DNA of 8,591 nt from NCBI GenBank assembly GCA_017618495.1, contig JAFZUD010000022.1, positions 1 through 8,591 of the forward strand, read 5' to 3'. Positions 1-6,991 of this stretch are shown piece by piece. The notes below the pieces were generated by a model. It searched no databases. It saw only the letters and a list, made by a program, of their open reading frames with translations, and was not told where the DNA came from. A program made the position numbers and the translations under genes. Each line of letters opens with the position of its first letter. The stretch's first letter is position 1. Source of the DNA: Bacilli bacterium. Its GTDB lineage: Bacteria; Bacillota_I; Bacilli_A; RFN20; CAG-826.

Positions 1-699
1 GATGAAGAAGATGCCTTGGAGGTTCTTGGTCTTTTCGTTGTATTTGCAAAGCAAAGGGAAAAGAAGGAAGGTTGCGGCGATCGCGCTATGTCCGCTTGGG
101 AAGGAGTTGAGAAGGCTCTCATTAACACCCTCAAGTTTGGAAGAGAAATCAAAGAGAGGTTTGAAGGCATCAAGGTCACCAACGACATAGATGAATCTTG
201 GTCTCTCGATAAGCTTCTTGAGAAGGAAGACTAAGATGAAAGTGACGGCGAATGAGATGGCGATGATGAAGGCATCCTTGAGAGCGTCTTTTGGGTCGGC
301 GTCCTTGAATGCGAAATAGAGAAGAGCGTCAAGGCCCATGGTGATGACCATGCCGCCAAGGAAGCCAATCAAGTGAAGCGAATCATAGAAAACGTCATAG
401 CCAAGGACTAGGCCAGAGACCAAAGGAATTGCAAAAAACGCTGCAAATCCAAGGTATTTTATCCAATTTTTGCTTGAAGAACGAGTTGCGATAAAGAGAA
501 GTGGGCCAACAAATCCGACAAGGACATACCCTGGGATAGAGCCAACATACTCAATGATTTTTCCAAAGACGTTGTCCTGGGCGTAGATCGCTTTGGCGAT
601 GCTTAAATCATATGAGGCACCAAGAACGATGCCGACGATAAGGAGAATACCAACCGGTATCCACCAGAAATTCTTAATTCCATTAACGGACTGTTTCAT
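1..699 (-). CDS. PAP2-family membrane phosphatase, C-terminus missing (partial)
   Basis: Reading the minus strand from the ATG at 699-697 gives 233 codons without a stop up to the left edge. The protein is very hydrophobic, with about five membrane helices before the active site, at roughly residues 13-30, 54-75, 82-105, 110-130 and 142-160. A PAP2 C1-type motif follows: K161 with R166-P167-R168-F169, so RF replaces the usual final RP. The C2 motif S199-F-P-S-G-H204-S-A is textbook. The C3 motif (SRxxxxxHxxxD) would lie beyond the window. Known family members dephosphorylate lipid phosphates such as undecaprenyl pyrophosphate or phosphatidate in the membrane, with C1-C3 forming the phosphate site. 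The substrate here cannot be told. The gene is transcribed divergently from the 811 operon. A TATAAT lies only 9 nt from the ATG, so the GGGAAG in front of the start may be promoter DNA rather than a ribosome site. Family call is strong. Confidence 0.88.
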   Translation of the reverse strand, partial: MKQSVNGIKNFWWIPVGILLIVGIVLGASYDLSIAKAIYAQDNVFGKIIEYVGSIPGYVLVGFVGPLLFIATRSSSKNWIKYLGFAAFFAIPLVSGLVLGYDVFYDSLHLIGFLGGMVITMGLDALLYFAFKDADPKDALKDAFIIAISFAVTFILVFLLKKLIERPRFIYVVGDLDAFKPLFDFSSKLEGVNESLLNSFPSGHSAIAATFLLFPLLCKYNEKTKNLQGIFFI

Positions 700-701
700 A
701 A

Positions 702-714
702 CTTCCCTATTATA
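702..714 (-). promoter_or_regulatory. -10 element of the PAP2 gene
   Basis: The minus strand carries a perfect TATAAT at 714-709. A transcript starting 6-7 nt downstream would begin near 703-702, leaving only 3-4 nt before the ATG at 699. No good -35 hexamer is visible at 16-18 bp spacing (TGTTCT or GTTCTT at best). The -10 match is direct observation; promoter activity is inferred. Confidence 0.5.
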
Positions 715-795
715 GCGATTTGACGCAATAAAAGAACACATGGCTTTGTTTTTGTGCCGCCTATTCTGCTTCTAAGAAGCAATTCTCTCAATTCA

Positions 796-804
796 TGTTA
801 TACT
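796..804 (+). promoter_or_regulatory. Extended -10 promoter of the five-gene operon
   Basis: TGtTATACT is an extended -10 element (TGn plus a 5/6 match to TATAAT). The hexamer ends at 804, so initiation is expected at about 810-811, on or next to the ATG at 811. No convincing -35 is present (GAAGCA at 17 bp), which fits an extended -10 promoter. The arrangement predicts a leaderless mRNA for the first gene. Confidence 0.5.
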
Positions 805-810
805 TTGAGC

Positions 811-2205
811 ATGAACAAGAAACCGGAATTCGAAGAGATATTCACCCATACCTCTGCCAATGATCTAGAAATCCTTCATAGCGACAAGTGCAGCTGCCTT
901 TTCTGCCGCCACACGATGAACGCTAGAGACGTCCAAGATTGGATCAGCGACGATAGGGGAGTAACCGCCATCTGCCCTGAATGCGGAATGGACGCTCTTG
1001 TCGGAGATGCTTCCGGTTATGTCTTCGATCACGAAAAGCTCAAAGAGCTTAACCTCGCTTTCTTCGGCGAGGATTACATGGAACGCCACCCAGAAGCCGC
1101 TAGAACATATTGCGAAAGATATAGGGATGGCAAAATCTCCCACAAGAAAGCCAATGAGGCTCTCTATATCCAATACCTAGCTTTGCTAAGCCGTCTTAAT
1201 GACCCATACGCCACATTCGATTTAGCGACCCTTTTGGAATTCGGCTCCGAGTTCACGCAGCCTGATCCAAAAACTGCTTTCTCATACTACATGTCCGCTT
1301 GCCTTGAAGGCGATGGGCAAGCCCTTACGAGAATGGGCGTCCTTTGTGAATCCGGCGTCTTAGGCAACACTGATTACAGGGGTGCCTTTGAGTGCTACTC
1401 AAAAGCCATGGCCTTCGGAAGTGCGAATGGCCTTCTCCATTTCGCCGATTGCTATCTCAAAGGCGTCTTCGTTGAGAAGAACCCAACCCTCGCTTACCAG
1501 ATAATCTCGAATTTCTATCCTGATTGCTATTCCCGCTACGTCGCTTCGACTGGCAAAGACCCTCTCGTCTTCGCTGGGCTTTGCTACCGCATGGGCGTCA
1601 TGCATCAGATGGGCTTAGGCGTTCAGCAATCCACCTTCAACGCCATGCGTTTCTTCCTCATGGCCGACAGCGCCTTCCTCATCCAAGGAGAAGCCTTCAT
1701 GGATGGCGAGGACAAAGTTGTCTTTGGGGATTGCTTCAAGAGGATCAACGAACTTGCCAAAGTCCTTAACTACACTCAGAAAGACCCAACCTTCGATGTC
1801 GATACTTTCGCCGAGAGCCTAGAGGTCAATTCCTTTGGAAACCGCGGTGGTTTTGACGGCTCAACCATCAGCGAGATCATCTATGACAAGAAGAGGCGCG
1901 AGCTTTCCTTCGTCATCAATTCACCATTCCCTCAACTTATAGTCGACTGCGCTTCGATGTTCGCTGGATTCGTCGGCGAGCCAATCAGATGGATCATGAA
2001 CGATGTCACAAGCGCCAAGTTCGCCGAGTCGAATGGCCCAATCGCCTTCAACCGCGTCTATGGCGATGGCGATGAGGGATTCCGTTTCACAATGAATAAA
2101 GACGGCACCGAAGAAGTGGTGGCCGAAATCGCTTTAAGCGCCCCAGACGATGAGACCCATGTTGAGGTCAAACAGCCTGACGACGATAAAAAAGGCTTAG
2201 CTTAA
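811..2205 (+). CDS. Zinc-ribbon / SEL1-repeat protein, first gene of the exporter operon
   Basis: This is a 464-residue protein without signal peptide or membrane helix, so probably cytosolic. The N-terminal part has a CxxC pair at C29/C32 (plus C27) and a second at C55/C58. They are about 22 residues apart, as in a zinc ribbon, and are followed by a G-D-A-S-G-Y stretch. Residues about 130-290 hold four degenerate SEL1/TPR-like units, recognisable by alternating A, G, Y and L helices around 131-165, 167-203, 204-237 and 251-288. SEL1 solenoids usually mediate protein-protein contacts. The C-terminal 170 residues match nothing I know and end in an acidic/lysine tail. I chose ATG 811 over an in-frame GTG at 754: the extra 19 residues are not protein-like, and the extended -10 lies between the two starts. 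Its stop overlaps the next start (TAATG). Function unknown; a scaffold or sensor role is inference. Confidence 0.8.
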   Translation: MNKKPEFEEIFTHTSANDLEILHSDKCSCLFCRHTMNARDVQDWISDDRGVTAICPECGMDALVGDASGYVFDHEKLKELNLAFFGEDYMERHPEAARTYCERYRDGKISHKKANEALYIQYLALLSRLNDPYATFDLATLLEFGSEFTQPDPKTAFSYYMSACLEGDGQALTRMGVLCESGVLGNTDYRGAFECYSKAMAFGSANGLLHFADCYLKGVFVEKNPTLAYQIISNFYPDCYSRYVASTGKDPLVFAGLCYRMGVMHQMGLGVQQSTFNAMRFFLMADSAFLIQGEAFMDGEDKVVFGDCFKRINELAKVLNYTQKDPTFDVDTFAESLEVNSFGNRGGFDGSTISEIIYDKKRRELSFVINSPFPQLIVDCASMFAGFVGEPIRWIMNDVTSAKFAESNGPIAFNRVYGDGDEGFRFTMNKDGTEEVVAEIALSAPDDETHVEVKQPDDDKKGLA

Positions 2206-3932
2206 TGAAGTCACTAACTCCACTCAAGAAATACGGTTTCAAGGTTTTCCTAGCGCCTACCTTGAAGCTTTTCGAAGTGGCGACGGAGCTCTTCTCTCCC
2301 TTTTTGGTCCGCTACATCATCGACGAAGGCGTAGCGAAAAAGGATTGGGACTTCACCTGGAAATACTCACTTATTCTTTTTGCTGTAGCCATATTAGGCT
2401 TTGGTTTCACAATGCTTGCCCAGTACTTGAGTTCCAAGGTTGCGACCGATTACGCTCATGACCTTAGGAAAGAGGTTTTCCATAAAGTCAGTTCACTTAG
2501 CGACAAACAGTTAGACGCCTTTGGAAAGGACAAAATCCTCACCATCGTCAATAACGACACCTTCGCCATGCAAAACGGAGTGAATATGTTCATGAGGCTT
2601 ATCTTCAGACCTCCGTTCCTCTTCTTAGGCGCCACGATCCTTTCTTTTGTGATCGATTTCAGAACAGGCATTATTTTTGTTCTTGCACTCCTATTCTGTG
2701 CCCTTGTCATACGTGGCATAATGAACGCCACAAGAGAAAAATATCCAGCAATTCAAGCCTCTTTAGATGAAATGAGCCTCATTTCTAACGACACTCTTTC
2801 GGGCGCAAGACCAGTGCGAGCGTTCAACAAAGAGGAATATGAAGAGGACAGATTTAACAAGAGCGTAGCGACCTACCGCAAAAGGTCCATGAGCCTCGCT
2901 CGCTCAAACGCTTGGTTCAATCCTTTGACCTTCTTCTTTGTCAATCTTGCCCTCATCGTCGTCGTCATGTTAGGAGGCTTTACCGAAAAAGAGAATACTC
3001 CTATCACGATTGGCGAAATCGTCTCGCTTGTCTCGTATCTCGTTTCTTGTTTGGCTGCGATGATCATGTTCTCAAGGATGATTCTTTCCCTCAACAAAGC
3101 CGCGGCATCAAAGGAGAGAATCGATTCCCTTTTCGCCCTTCAGGCTGACATTGAGAATTCTGGCGTCATCACCAAAGACGAAGAAGCCTCCGGAACCAAG
3201 CTCATCGAATTCAAAGATGTATCTCTTACCTATGGTAAAGAAGGTGACAAGCCTGCCGTCAGCGGCCTTACTTTCAGAATCGACCAAGGAGAGACGGTTG
3301 GCATCATCGGCGGAACCGGCAGTGGCAAGAGCACGGTCATATCCCTGATCCTCAGGCTCTTTGAACCGACAAGCGGACAGATTCTTTACCGTGGAATCCC
3401 TCTCCATGAGTATGATTTGAACGCTTTAAGGCAAGAGATGTCCGTCGTCCTTCAAAAACCTTCCATCTTCAAAGGAACGATCCGCTCAAACCTCCTTCTC
3501 TCAAACAAAGAAGCGACAGAAGAAGAGATGGTCAAAGCCCTTAAGGACGCTTTGGCATACGATTTCGTATCCAAATACGATGACTTCCTTGACCATGAGG
3601 TCGAAGAAGGAGGAACAAACCTTTCTGGTGGTCAGAAACAAAGGCTCATAATTGCCCGCGCCCTCCTTAGGAAAGCGGACCTCCTCATTCTTGATGACTG
3701 TATGAGCGCGCTTGATTACCTTAGCGACCGGAAAGTCAGATCGAACATCTCAAAAATCAAAGGCTTAACCAAAATCATCGTCTCCCAAAGAGCGTCTTCT
3801 CTTATGGATTGCGACAAGATCTTTGTCTTAGACAATGGTCGGATTATCGCCTCAGGCAAGCATGAAGAGCTTGTTGAGTCTTGCTCGATTTACCGTGAGA
3901 TTTTTGAGATCCAGAAAGGAGGCGTCAGATGA
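2205..3932 (+). CDS. ABC exporter half-transporter, degenerate-site subunit
   Basis: The 575-residue protein has an N-terminal six-helix exporter transmembrane domain (about 14-300) and a C-terminal nucleotide-binding domain. Visible motifs are Walker A G369-G-T-G-S-G-K375-S, a Q-loop in the VVLQKPSIFKG segment, signature L473-S-G-G-Q477 and Walker B ending L-I-L-D497. The catalytic glutamate position is aspartate (D498), and the switch histidine is glutamine (Q528 in VSQR). In heterodimeric exporters such as TM287/288 and BmrCD, this subunit builds the non-hydrolysing degenerate site and lends its intact LSGGQ to the partner's active site. It overlaps the partner by ATGA, so translational coupling and a 1:1 heterodimer are likely. 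The start at 2205 overlaps the preceding stop by one base; only a weak AAAGG precedes it. Substrate unknown: drug, lipid or peptide export are all possible. Family call very secure. Confidence 0.95.
   Translation: MKSLTPLKKYGFKVFLAPTLKLFEVATELFSPFLVRYIIDEGVAKKDWDFTWKYSLILFAVAILGFGFTMLAQYLSSKVATDYAHDLRKEVFHKVSSLSDKQLDAFGKDKILTIVNNDTFAMQNGVNMFMRLIFRPPFLFLGATILSFVIDFRTGIIFVLALLFCALVIRGIMNATREKYPAIQASLDEMSLISNDTLSGARPVRAFNKEEYEEDRFNKSVATYRKRSMSLARSNAWFNPLTFFFVNLALIVVVMLGGFTEKENTPITIGEIVSLVSYLVSCLAAMIMFSRMILSLNKAAASKERIDSLFALQADIENSGVITKDEEASGTKLIEFKDVSLTYGKEGDKPAVSGLTFRIDQGETVGIIGGTGSGKSTVISLILRLFEPTSGQILYRGIPLHEYDLNALRQEMSVVLQKPSIFKGTIRSNLLLSNKEATEEEMVKALKDALAYDFVSKYDDFLDHEVEEGGTNLSGGQKQRLIIARALLRKADLLILDDCMSALDYLSDRKVRSNISKIKGLTKIIVSQRASSLMDCDKIFVLDNGRIIASGKHEELVESCSIYREIFEIQKGGVR
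3915..3922 (+). promoter_or_regulatory. Consensus Shine-Dalgarno of the second ABC subunit
   Basis: AAAGGAGG lies inside the 3' end of the upstream ABC gene, 6 nt before the ATG at 3929. It is the strongest ribosome site in the window. It shows that the organism uses Shine-Dalgarno initiation, even though several other starts lack one. Confidence 0.85.
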
Positions 3933-5698
3933 AGAAACTGAAACGCCTCTGGCCTTGGCTCAAGGGGAGCCGCTTCCTTGCGTTTATCTCGCTTGTTTTC
4001 TCTTTGCTCGCAACTGTTTGCAAACTCGCGATACCTTTCCTTGCGGGCCTTTTGATCAACTATTTTGCCGACCATAGAACGAGTGTTTGCCTACCAGAAG
4101 ATCACTGTATGGATGAAAGCGTCGGTTTCGTCTTCGTTGTCTTGCCTCTCTTAATCATCGCGCTAATCGTTGGGACCGTTTTCAGGCTCATCTTCGATTA
4201 CACGAAAGCCCATATCGGCCAAAAGGTCATTGCCAAGATGAGGAAAGAGCTTTTCAAGGCTTATATGGATGCCCCGATTAAGGAAATCGACGGTTCATCC
4301 AAGGGCGACCTCATCCAGAGACTCATCAACGATATTGAGAACGTTCAGACCGGTTTATTAAGTGGGTTTGCCGCTCTTTATGATGGGGTGGTGACCATCG
4401 CAGTAACCATCTTCTTCATGTTCACCCTTAGTTGGAAATTGGCTTTGGTGGTCGTCTTGTTGACCCCTCTTTCGATGGTTGTGAGCCGCATTGTCTCAAG
4501 GTACAATTCCAGGCATTTCAAAGCCCAGGCTTCCGCTAGCGGAGAGCTTTCTTCGTTTGTCAACGAGACCCTCAAGAACTCAACCTCAATCAGGACCCTT
4601 GGAATCACTGAGGAAAAAGAAAAGGAGTTTGAGGCGCTCAATGAGAAGTTCAGGGAGAATTCTTTCAAGGCCACGATGGGTGCCTCAACGATCAATCCTT
4701 CCACAAGACTTATAAATGCTTTGATCAATGCAACGCTTATTCTTCTTGGCGCGCTTTTCATCATCAACGGCGAGGAGAGAGCTGTTTTTAACGTCTTCGC
4801 GGTCGGCGATTTATGCGCTTTCTTAACCTATGCCGCCAACTACATGCAGCCATTCAATGAGGTGAGCGACGTCATGAGCGAACTCGGCTACGCTCTCTCC
4901 TCTTTTGAGAGAATCGACGCTGCCGTCCATATGCCTAAAGACGTTGATACGGGGGAGGCCGAAATCGATAGTCGAATCAGTACCATCGAAGCGGATTCCT
5001 TGAACTTCGGTTACACGAAAGAGAAAACCGTCATCAAGAATCTTTCCCTCAGCATCAAGAAAGGGCAGAGGGTCGCCTTCGTAGGCCCATCAGGTTGCGG
5101 CAAAACAACCCTCATCAATCTCTTCATGCGTTTCTACGATCCAGACTCGGGTAAAATATCAATTGATGGCACTTTTGCAGAGGATTTTACAAAGGATTCC
5201 TTGAGAAAACACCTTGGAATGGTTCTTCAGGATACCTGGATTTTCAATGGAACAGTCCGTGAGAACATCGCCTATGGAAAAGAAAAAGCGACGCTTGAAG
5301 AAGTGAAAGAGGCGGCCAAGAAAGCCCAAGCCGCCGGTTTCATTGAAAGACTCCCTCAGGGATACGACACGGTCATCAGTGATTCCTCTGGTTTGTCTGT
5401 TGGTGAGAAGCAGCTCATCTGCGTGGCTAGGCTCATGCTCCTAGAACCGGAAGTGGTCATCCTTGATGAAGCGACGAGCAACATCGACGTTCGCACCGAG
5501 AAACTCCTCAACGAGAGCTTCAAAGAGCTTCTTAACGGCAGGACCTCCATGGTTGTTGCACACCGTCTTAGCACGATTCAGTCAAGCGACCTTATCGTTG
5601 TCCTTAAAGATGGTGCTATCATTGAGCAAGGCACACACGAGTCTCTCTATGCCAAGAAGGGTTTCTACTACGAACTCTATAACGCCCAGTTCAACTAA
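3929..5698 (+). CDS. ABC exporter half-transporter, consensus-site subunit
   Basis: The 589-residue partner has six predicted helices (about 16-41, 66-92, 140-163, 168-187, 255-278 and 288-312) and a C-terminal ATPase domain. Walker A is G386-P-S-G-C-G-K392-T, the Q-loop lies in MVLQDTWIFNG, Walker B ends in D513 followed by the catalytic E514, and the switch histidine H545 is in VAHRLST. The signature is altered to L489-S-V-G-E493 instead of LSGGQ. It therefore has intact catalytic residues but a degenerate signature, exactly complementary to the upstream subunit. An external loop after the first helix carries C54-LPEDH-C60, which could form a disulfide. It starts in a 4-nt ATGA overlap behind a strong Shine-Dalgarno, and ends one base before the lipoprotein gene. 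Heterodimeric MdlAB/BmrCD-type exporter is secure; substrate is unknown. Confidence 0.95.
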   Translation: MKKLKRLWPWLKGSRFLAFISLVFSLLATVCKLAIPFLAGLLINYFADHRTSVCLPEDHCMDESVGFVFVVLPLLIIALIVGTVFRLIFDYTKAHIGQKVIAKMRKELFKAYMDAPIKEIDGSSKGDLIQRLINDIENVQTGLLSGFAALYDGVVTIAVTIFFMFTLSWKLALVVVLLTPLSMVVSRIVSRYNSRHFKAQASASGELSSFVNETLKNSTSIRTLGITEEKEKEFEALNEKFRENSFKATMGASTINPSTRLINALINATLILLGALFIINGEERAVFNVFAVGDLCAFLTYAANYMQPFNEVSDVMSELGYALSSFERIDAAVHMPKDVDTGEAEIDSRISTIEADSLNFGYTKEKTVIKNLSLSIKKGQRVAFVGPSGCGKTTLINLFMRFYDPDSGKISIDGTFAEDFTKDSLRKHLGMVLQDTWIFNGTVRENIAYGKEKATLEEVKEAAKKAQAAGFIERLPQGYDTVISDSSGLSVGEKQLICVARLMLLEPEVVILDEATSNIDVRTEKLLNESFKELLNGRTSMVVAHRLSTIQSSDLIVVLKDGAIIEQGTHESLYAKKGFYYELYNAQFN

Positions 5699-5699
5699 C

Positions 5700-6527
5700 A
5701 TGAAAAGAAAGAGCATCAGGAAAACAGCATTGTTCCTAGGGACGACCCTAGTTCTTTCTTCATGCGTGTACACATATACGAAAGCGATTGACCTTGAGAC
5801 CGCTAACAAGTTAGTAGCAGCGGCCCTTGCGGAGCAGATGGACTACAAAGTTGAATCCGTCGCCTATTCCCTTAAGAGTGAGATCAAAGAATACATCCTT
5901 GATGAAAACAACCAAGAGAAAGTCATCAAGAAATCGAGCTTAGAAGTCACATATAAAGCCCCATACCTCATCTCCGATGAGACAACCGTATACGCCCTCC
6001 ATTACAAGAGCACGATCGATTATGTCCTTAACGATGACTTGGACTATCGAAAAGAGGTCAGGGTCAGCGAATACGTCAATCCTAACGACCGCACGCAAAG
6101 ACACTTCGTCGTCACTGAAAACGGCCATAGCCACGATTACGCTCCAACGACCGACTCCGCAATCGCCTCCTTCATCAACCTTCCAACATTAATCAACGCC
6201 AACAACATCGCCTCATTAACCCTTTGCCAGTCCTATATGGGCTCAATCGGCAAATACAATAACCTCACATCCTTTGAGGCTCTTTCTAGCGGTGGCGACA
6301 ACTTCACCATCTCCTTCGAAGGCGAATCTCTCTCCGTGAACGATCTATACGCTGAGGAAACTAGCCTCACTACGGGTATCACAATCAATTCATTCTCCTT
6401 GTCCTCAACCGACAAAGACGTCGACTATTACGAATCCGATTACCAATATAGTGCAGCCATCCCTGAGCTCGAGCTCGATGAGGCTGATATCTTTGGGAAC
6501 ATCCACGTCAGTTATTCCTACAAATGA
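5700..6527 (+). CDS. Putative exporter-associated lipoprotein
   Basis: The 275-residue protein starts with a classical lipoprotein signal: basic MKRKSIRK, a short hydrophobic stretch, then lipobox L19-S-S-C22. It should be lipidated on C22 and anchored to the outer face of the cytoplasmic membrane. The mature part is rich in S, T, N, D and Y, with alternating hydrophobic residues typical of beta structure. It has no domain or catalytic motif I recognise and only one further cysteine. The open frame reaches back to 5463 inside the ABC gene, but the lipobox fixes the start at 5700. That start lies one base after the ABC stop and has no Shine-Dalgarno, so translation probably depends on coupling. 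Position right after an ABC exporter suggests an accessory or sensor role, which is inference only. It ends in an ATGA overlap with the nuclease gene. Confidence 0.85.
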   Translation: MKRKSIRKTALFLGTTLVLSSCVYTYTKAIDLETANKLVAAALAEQMDYKVESVAYSLKSEIKEYILDENNQEKVIKKSSLEVTYKAPYLISDETTVYALHYKSTIDYVLNDDLDYRKEVRVSEYVNPNDRTQRHFVVTENGHSHDYAPTTDSAIASFINLPTLINANNIASLTLCQSYMGSIGKYNNLTSFEALSSGGDNFTISFEGESLSVNDLYAEETSLTTGITINSFSLSSTDKDVDYYESDYQYSAAIPELELDEADIFGNIHVSYSYK

Positions 6528-6952
6528 AGCGCGATGAAGCCACCGTCTCATACACGATGAGCAGGATCAGAGGCAAAGACACCTCGATCGAAGTCAAACT
6601 AAGAAAAGCCCTTTATGAGAAAGGGTGCAGATACCGCTGCAACAGCAAATACATCTTTGGCCATCCAGATATCTCTTTCAAAAGCGTCAAAGTGGTGGTC
6701 TTTTGCGATTCCGAGTTCTGGCATGGCAAAGACTTCGAAGAGAATGAGAAGAAGATTCAAAGCAACAGAGACTACTGGATCCCAAAGATCAAAAGGAACA
6801 TCGAAAGAGACAAAGAGGTTAACGAAAAGCTGACCCAAGAAGGCTATCTCATATTCCGTTATTGGGGAGGCGAAATTCAAAAAAACCTCGACAAATGTGT
6901 CACGGAAATCCTCGAAGGCCTTAGCAGCAGGGGATACAAATTCGCAAAATAA
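6524..6952 (+). CDS. Vsr-like (very short patch repair family) endonuclease, zinc-less variant
   Basis: This 142-residue protein has the usual Vsr length. The N-terminal block MSRIRGKDTSIE (residues 12-23) is the family hallmark, followed by F-G-H-P-D49-I and F60-C-D-S-E-F-W-H67-G-K. Aligned by eye with what I recall of E. coli Vsr, E23, D49 and H67 match E25, D51 and H69. H64 is replaced by D62, and zinc ligands C66, H71 and C73 become E64, K69 and F71. The region of C117 reads WGGE without cysteine. Classical Vsr nicks 5' of the T in T:G mismatches produced by deamination of 5-methylcytosine and sits beside a cytosine methyltransferase gene. None is seen here, so the biochemical role may differ. 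The start overlaps the lipoprotein stop (ATGA) and no Shine-Dalgarno is visible. It is the last gene before the terminator. Family call good, mismatch specificity doubtful. Confidence 0.85.
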   Translation: MKRDEATVSYTMSRIRGKDTSIEVKLRKALYEKGCRYRCNSKYIFGHPDISFKSVKVVVFCDSEFWHGKDFEENEKKIQSNRDYWIPKIKRNIERDKEVNEKLTQEGYLIFRYWGGEIQKNLDKCVTEILEGLSSRGYKFAK

Positions 6953-6980
6953 AACCCTCCATTTCGGAGGGCTTTTTATT
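6951..6980. terminator. Intrinsic terminator, probably bidirectional
   Basis: CCCTCC (6955-6960), loop ATTTC and GGAGGG (6966-6971) form a perfect 6-bp GC-rich hairpin. It is followed by CTTTTTATT on the plus strand. On the minus strand the same hairpin is followed by TTTTATTTT. It begins at the stop of the nuclease gene and lies 12 nt from the stop of the convergent membrane-protein gene, so it can serve both. Confidence 0.88.
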
Positions 6981-6991
6981 AATTAAGGAAC

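Noticed and set aside
2..234. Plus-strand reading frames at the left edge
   Set aside because: They are antisense to the PAP2 gene, whose SFPSGHSA motif is unmistakable.
754..810. In-frame GTG start at 754 for the SEL1 gene
   Set aside because: The added 19 residues look random, no ribosome site precedes the GTG, and the extended -10 at 796-804 lies inside the added segment.
4378..4767. 129-codon antisense reading frame over the ABC transmembrane domain
   Set aside because: It is a shadow of the strongly supported ABC gene, with no ribosome site and no protein-like features.
5463..5699. N-terminal extension of the lipoprotein frame inside the ABC gene
   Set aside because: It overlaps conserved ATPase motifs in another frame, and the signal peptide with lipobox marks 5700 as the start.
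6465..6476. Perfect palindrome GAGCTCGAGCTC
   Set aside because: It encodes the acidic E-L-E-L run of the lipoprotein and is explained by codon repetition; nothing regulatory is nearby.
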